Program-made: the position numbers and the translations under genes | Notes under the pieces: model-generated | Told to the model about the DNA's origin: nothing | Seen by the model: the letters and a program-made list of their open reading frames with translations, nothing else | The model's database searches: none | DNA from: an uncultured Clostridia bacterium | Lineage (GTDB): Bacteria; Bacillota; Clostridia; Oscillospirales; CAG-272 | DNA length: 16,044 nt | Assembly (NCBI GenBank): GCA_937914815.1 | Contig: CALDMI010000048.1 | Span: 1 to 16,044, forward strand | Reading direction: 5' to 3' | Part shown: piece after piece, positions 14,401 through 16,044 of the stretch | Position numbering within the stretch: position 1 is the stretch's first letter | Layout: each line of letters begins with the position of its first letter

Positions 14401-16044
14401 CAACGAGAGATATTACCGGCTCTCTGCCGAGGGCGCGAACACGATAGTCATGCCCGGGCTCTTCAAATTCGGGCAGAACATCAACGGGCGCGCACACATA
14501 GAGGACACGCTCTCCTCGCTCTACGGCTCGTATGCCGTATCCGACCTGAGCGAGCTCTTCCGCGGGAACAACGGCTACGGAATAAATAAGATATCCGGAA
14601 TTGACGACAATGAGACGAAGAGCGCAGCATACGTCAATGCAGTTTCCTCCGCGAAGCGCGGTCTCCTCTTCACTAACGGACGTAGAACGGTTGTCGTTCA
14701 GGATGAGATAAGTCTCAATCAGGCTACCGAACTCTACTGGTTTGCACATACAAAGATGGTTAAAACCTCTGACATCATTATCTCCGAGGACGGGCGCACA
14801 GCCTATATATCCAAGGAGGGCGTCATACTCCGCGCCTCGCTCGTCTCGGACGACGCATCTCTTAAATTCACCGCTATGAACGCAGGAACCGAGGATGCAA
14901 GCATAGTCTGCGACGGTACATTCAACAAGGCGGAGGCGGCGAAGTACTGCCAGTCGTCTGACTCCACAAAGTATCAGGTGGAATATGACCGCTCCGGCTA
15001 CTCGAAGCTCGCTATCCATGCGACGAACGTAACAACTTTCAACGTTGCGGTTGTATTCGAGTTTGTACCGGCAAAAACCGCAAATAACGTCGGCTATGAG
15101 TTCACGCCGATGTCGGGCTGGTCCGAGAGCACGATAGGCGACGGCAAGGACCGCCTTGTAAACCTCTATGCCGACGCGATAGCGGCAACGGACGACGCAC
15201 TCTCCGCACGGTATCTTGAGAGCGAGATCCGCGCGATGCTCGAGAGTGACGAGTTCAAGGAGATGCACGGCGACGACACCTCGCTCATCTCGGCAATCGG
15301 GGCGATAGCTGACGCGGCGGACGAGCACGCAACCGAACTCATAAATGCGGAGCGCGACGGAAGAGAGCCGAAGCCCGCGGCAGGAAAGCTCACGGACAGT
15401 AACGGAAAGCAGGTCTATGAATACCCCGCCGGATACTACTTCATAAACGAGGATTTCTCCGACAAAACGCTCGACGACCTGCAGATTATAAACAACACCG
15501 ACGGCGGCATCGCCACCGGAACGCTGACAAACGGCTACTACAGAATGGCGAACAGCAGAGCCTATGCCTCCGGGGACAACGACCTCTACTTCAACACAAG
15601 GTCATCGATACCCGGCAGCCGCTCTTATGTTCTCGAATTTGATTACAAGACCGACGCGGGCAACGCGCTCGGCAAGATGTATCTCCGCTACAACGGAACA
15701 GACGGCGCAAAGTGCTCGACAAACATTATCCTGCAATTTGCCGACACAGGCGTCCGCCTCGCGAATGAGAACAATCAGGCGGTGAGCCCGGCTTACACCA
15801 CCACGGCGGGGACATGGATGCACGTCGGCGTTGTTATCGACCTCGAGACGCTCACATCGACGCTGTATGCAAACGGGCGGCAGATCTCACAGTCTACCAT
15901 AAAGGACTGCGTCAGCCTTGCCGGAAATGACCCGACATTCGACGGCTCGTTTGCTCTCCGCTTCGGCTCCAACCAGTCGAAGAGCGGGGCGAGCGACATG
16001 AGCTTTGACAACATACGCCTCTACGAGGGCAAGGCGCCGAAGTC
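11426..16044 (+). CDS. Giant secreted heparinase II/III-like polysaccharide lyase, multi-module (partial)
   Basis: The frame is open from ATG 11426 to the window end: 1539 residues with no stop. Residues 1-32 are a signal peptide (MKKRMKKLL, a hydrophobic core, then SNIGSAA). Module order: a concanavalin/LamG-like sandwich (about 35-248); a copper-amine-oxidase-N-like module (about 278-425, with GLFYMPLKALAELAGYTV); an alpha/alpha-toroid lyase domain (about 440-890) with HFLNDADGAVAIATAYDWIY, NNWGTVCTSG (684-693) and YWVYGT (795-800); and a heparinase II/III C-terminal sandwich (about 920-1110) with RSSWYKGAIFAG, SHGNIDGGNF (H959) and W976 before DLGPDNYN. A helical linker and a second concanavalin-like module (about 1338-1535) complete it. 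By family it would cleave uronic-acid polysaccharides by beta-elimination outside the cell. The exact substrate is unknown. Surface anchoring would be encoded beyond the window. Confidence 0.88.
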   Translation, partial: MKKRMKKLLTFVLIAAIALPAILLFSNIGSAADDFTRVYYHRDFDEGRGFSLTDGLVHSAGTLTTGAGKSGNGLWLKGGSSEFYIKPDAENFGDADIVLQFDIKLDTESVTTNGSLIMLRMAGASRYNEILTQTLVKGTEKGGFLNLSERDYTEMTLSAFGTTLCTGRIVAGYGSIADTWHTIRYEINTKTKKATVYVDGTNKVNNKTIDLDGDYIERVNFYIQSSAEASQTLKLDNMYLYSGAAKSVDANGIGTTKISSMYGHLVDPAFYANLNSPYIFKTGNKTVWQNGSAARTAEVAPVNDNGLFYMPLKALAELAGYTVTDKNGELYVEKGDTKLIFNPATDTVLSFGENSDNGDTSVISYSMASVQSTIRGYSPVSHAHQLKATDGGALISSEDAQTLLGASLTADSMGVITMRTGGEVYFTRERIGIDAMAEYIKTLVFPNVADESDATVEAAGEGVISAMKDKWGNDLTDENAHPRLQATKSDFDRLRAVYAADETNENRELKSYISYLVTRANSYLSNTSRFTKISDEEYTVVKSAFAQPINKSYSSHGMMYEDGYDIGGRSYLPDFTDSLKYLAFAYQITEKTFYADAAAQVITELGGWMHWGDGHFLNDADGAVAIATAYDWIYSALTTEQRANFAQMLYEKAIFPAYIQFTEGKTVNWSARAAGGYVVKYRTNNWGTVCTSGVMTAALAIAGYDVDYSTTVPKYAVKAVHCQQATTTKTGEYTVGTTPGLMYFTVSGNFATDMQRNTDSMQTGVERTIGWIFRSVPYCLDVYAPDGSYIESPSYWVYGTNTFFVMIENLVSATGSDYGFMSTPGLDGTCRFALNLESSDQRAWNYHDGNYISIETCHFSFAGAWYGHDDLIALRYKQVYDGKGVAFEDAIYYNSDYRYDGGGANGGLRDLDSLGKEYYSEGIDTFVTRSSWYKGAIFAGLHTGKNNLINTVNTATGSHGNIDGGNFIIQKNGQEWISDLGPDNYNLYRYYSNERYYRLSAEGANTIVMPGLFKFGQNINGRAHIEDTLSSLYGSYAVSDLSELFRGNNGYGINKISGIDDNETKSAAYVNAVSSAKRGLLFTNGRRTVVVQDEISLNQATELYWFAHTKMVKTSDIIISEDGRTAYISKEGVILRASLVSDDASLKFTAMNAGTEDASIVCDGTFNKAEAAKYCQSSDSTKYQVEYDRSGYSKLAIHATNVTTFNVAVVFEFVPAKTANNVGYEFTPMSGWSESTIGDGKDRLVNLYADAIAATDDALSARYLESEIRAMLESDEFKEMHGDDTSLISAIGAIADAADEHATELINAERDGREPKPAAGKLTDSNGKQVYEYPAGYYFINEDFSDKTLDDLQIINNTDGGIATGTLTNGYYRMANSRAYASGDNDLYFNTRSSIPGSRSYVLEFDYKTDAGNALGKMYLRYNGTDGAKCSTNIILQFADTGVRLANENNQAVSPAYTTTAGTWMHVGVVIDLETLTSTLYANGRQISQSTIKDCVSLAGNDPTFDGSFALRFGSNQSKSGASDMSFDNIRLYEGKAPK

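Noticed and set aside
14213..15328. Long antisense open frame (371 codons) under the giant lyase gene
   Set aside because: The plus-strand frame has clear family motifs throughout. Long antisense frames are expected from the high-GC third positions, and this one shows no recognisable domain or ribosome binding site.

Overview
The window looks like chromosomal DNA from a GC-rich member of the Clostridia (Bacillota). Supporting this are consensus sigma-A promoters with exact 17-bp spacers, strong AAGGAG/GGAGG ribosome binding sites, clostridial-type protein families, and codons rich in GTC, CTC and GAC. A gut or anaerobic uncultured lineage is my inference; nothing here fixes the species. I see no rRNA, tRNA, CRISPR, transposase, integrase or phage genes.

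Layout. (i) 1-2460, minus strand: a perfect-consensus promoter drives a COG2509-type FAD-dependent oxidoreductase, broken by what looks like one missing base near 1980/1981, followed by an ABC exporter half-transporter cut by the window edge. (ii) 2599-8607, minus strand: one probable transcription unit from a strong promoter at 8579-8607. It carries a membrane-bound nucleotide-sugar 4,6-dehydratase (WbpM/PglF type), a type I methionine aminopeptidase (ATGA overlap), a GH2 beta-mannosidase-like protein lacking its acid/base glutamate, and an MscL channel with an added 11-residue-repeat segment. It ends at a double-hairpin terminator. (iii) 8704-9913, plus strand: a single Rossmann-fold methyltransferase-like gene with its own promoter and a shared convergent terminator. 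(iv) 9941-11241, minus strand: two overlapping genes for small membrane proteins of unknown function behind a perfect-consensus promoter. (v) 11330-16044, plus strand: a very large secreted protein, at least 1539 residues and open to the window end, related to heparinase II/III-type polysaccharide lyases. It has concanavalin-like modules on both sides and a copper-amine-oxidase-N-like module.

How the genes may work together: the dehydratase makes deoxy-amino-sugar precursors for surface glycans. The giant secreted protein is built to bind and cleave an acidic polysaccharide outside the cell. The GH2-like protein has no signal peptide and would act inside the cell, if it is active. MscL protects against osmotic downshock. 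Map is a housekeeping enzyme. The link between the glycan genes is only neighbourhood and theme; no complete polysaccharide-utilisation locus (transporter, regulator and several hydrolases) is visible. No clearly new defence or mobile system is visible. The most unusual items are the giant multi-module lyase, the degenerate GH2, the extended MscL, and the divergent pair of unknown membrane proteins.
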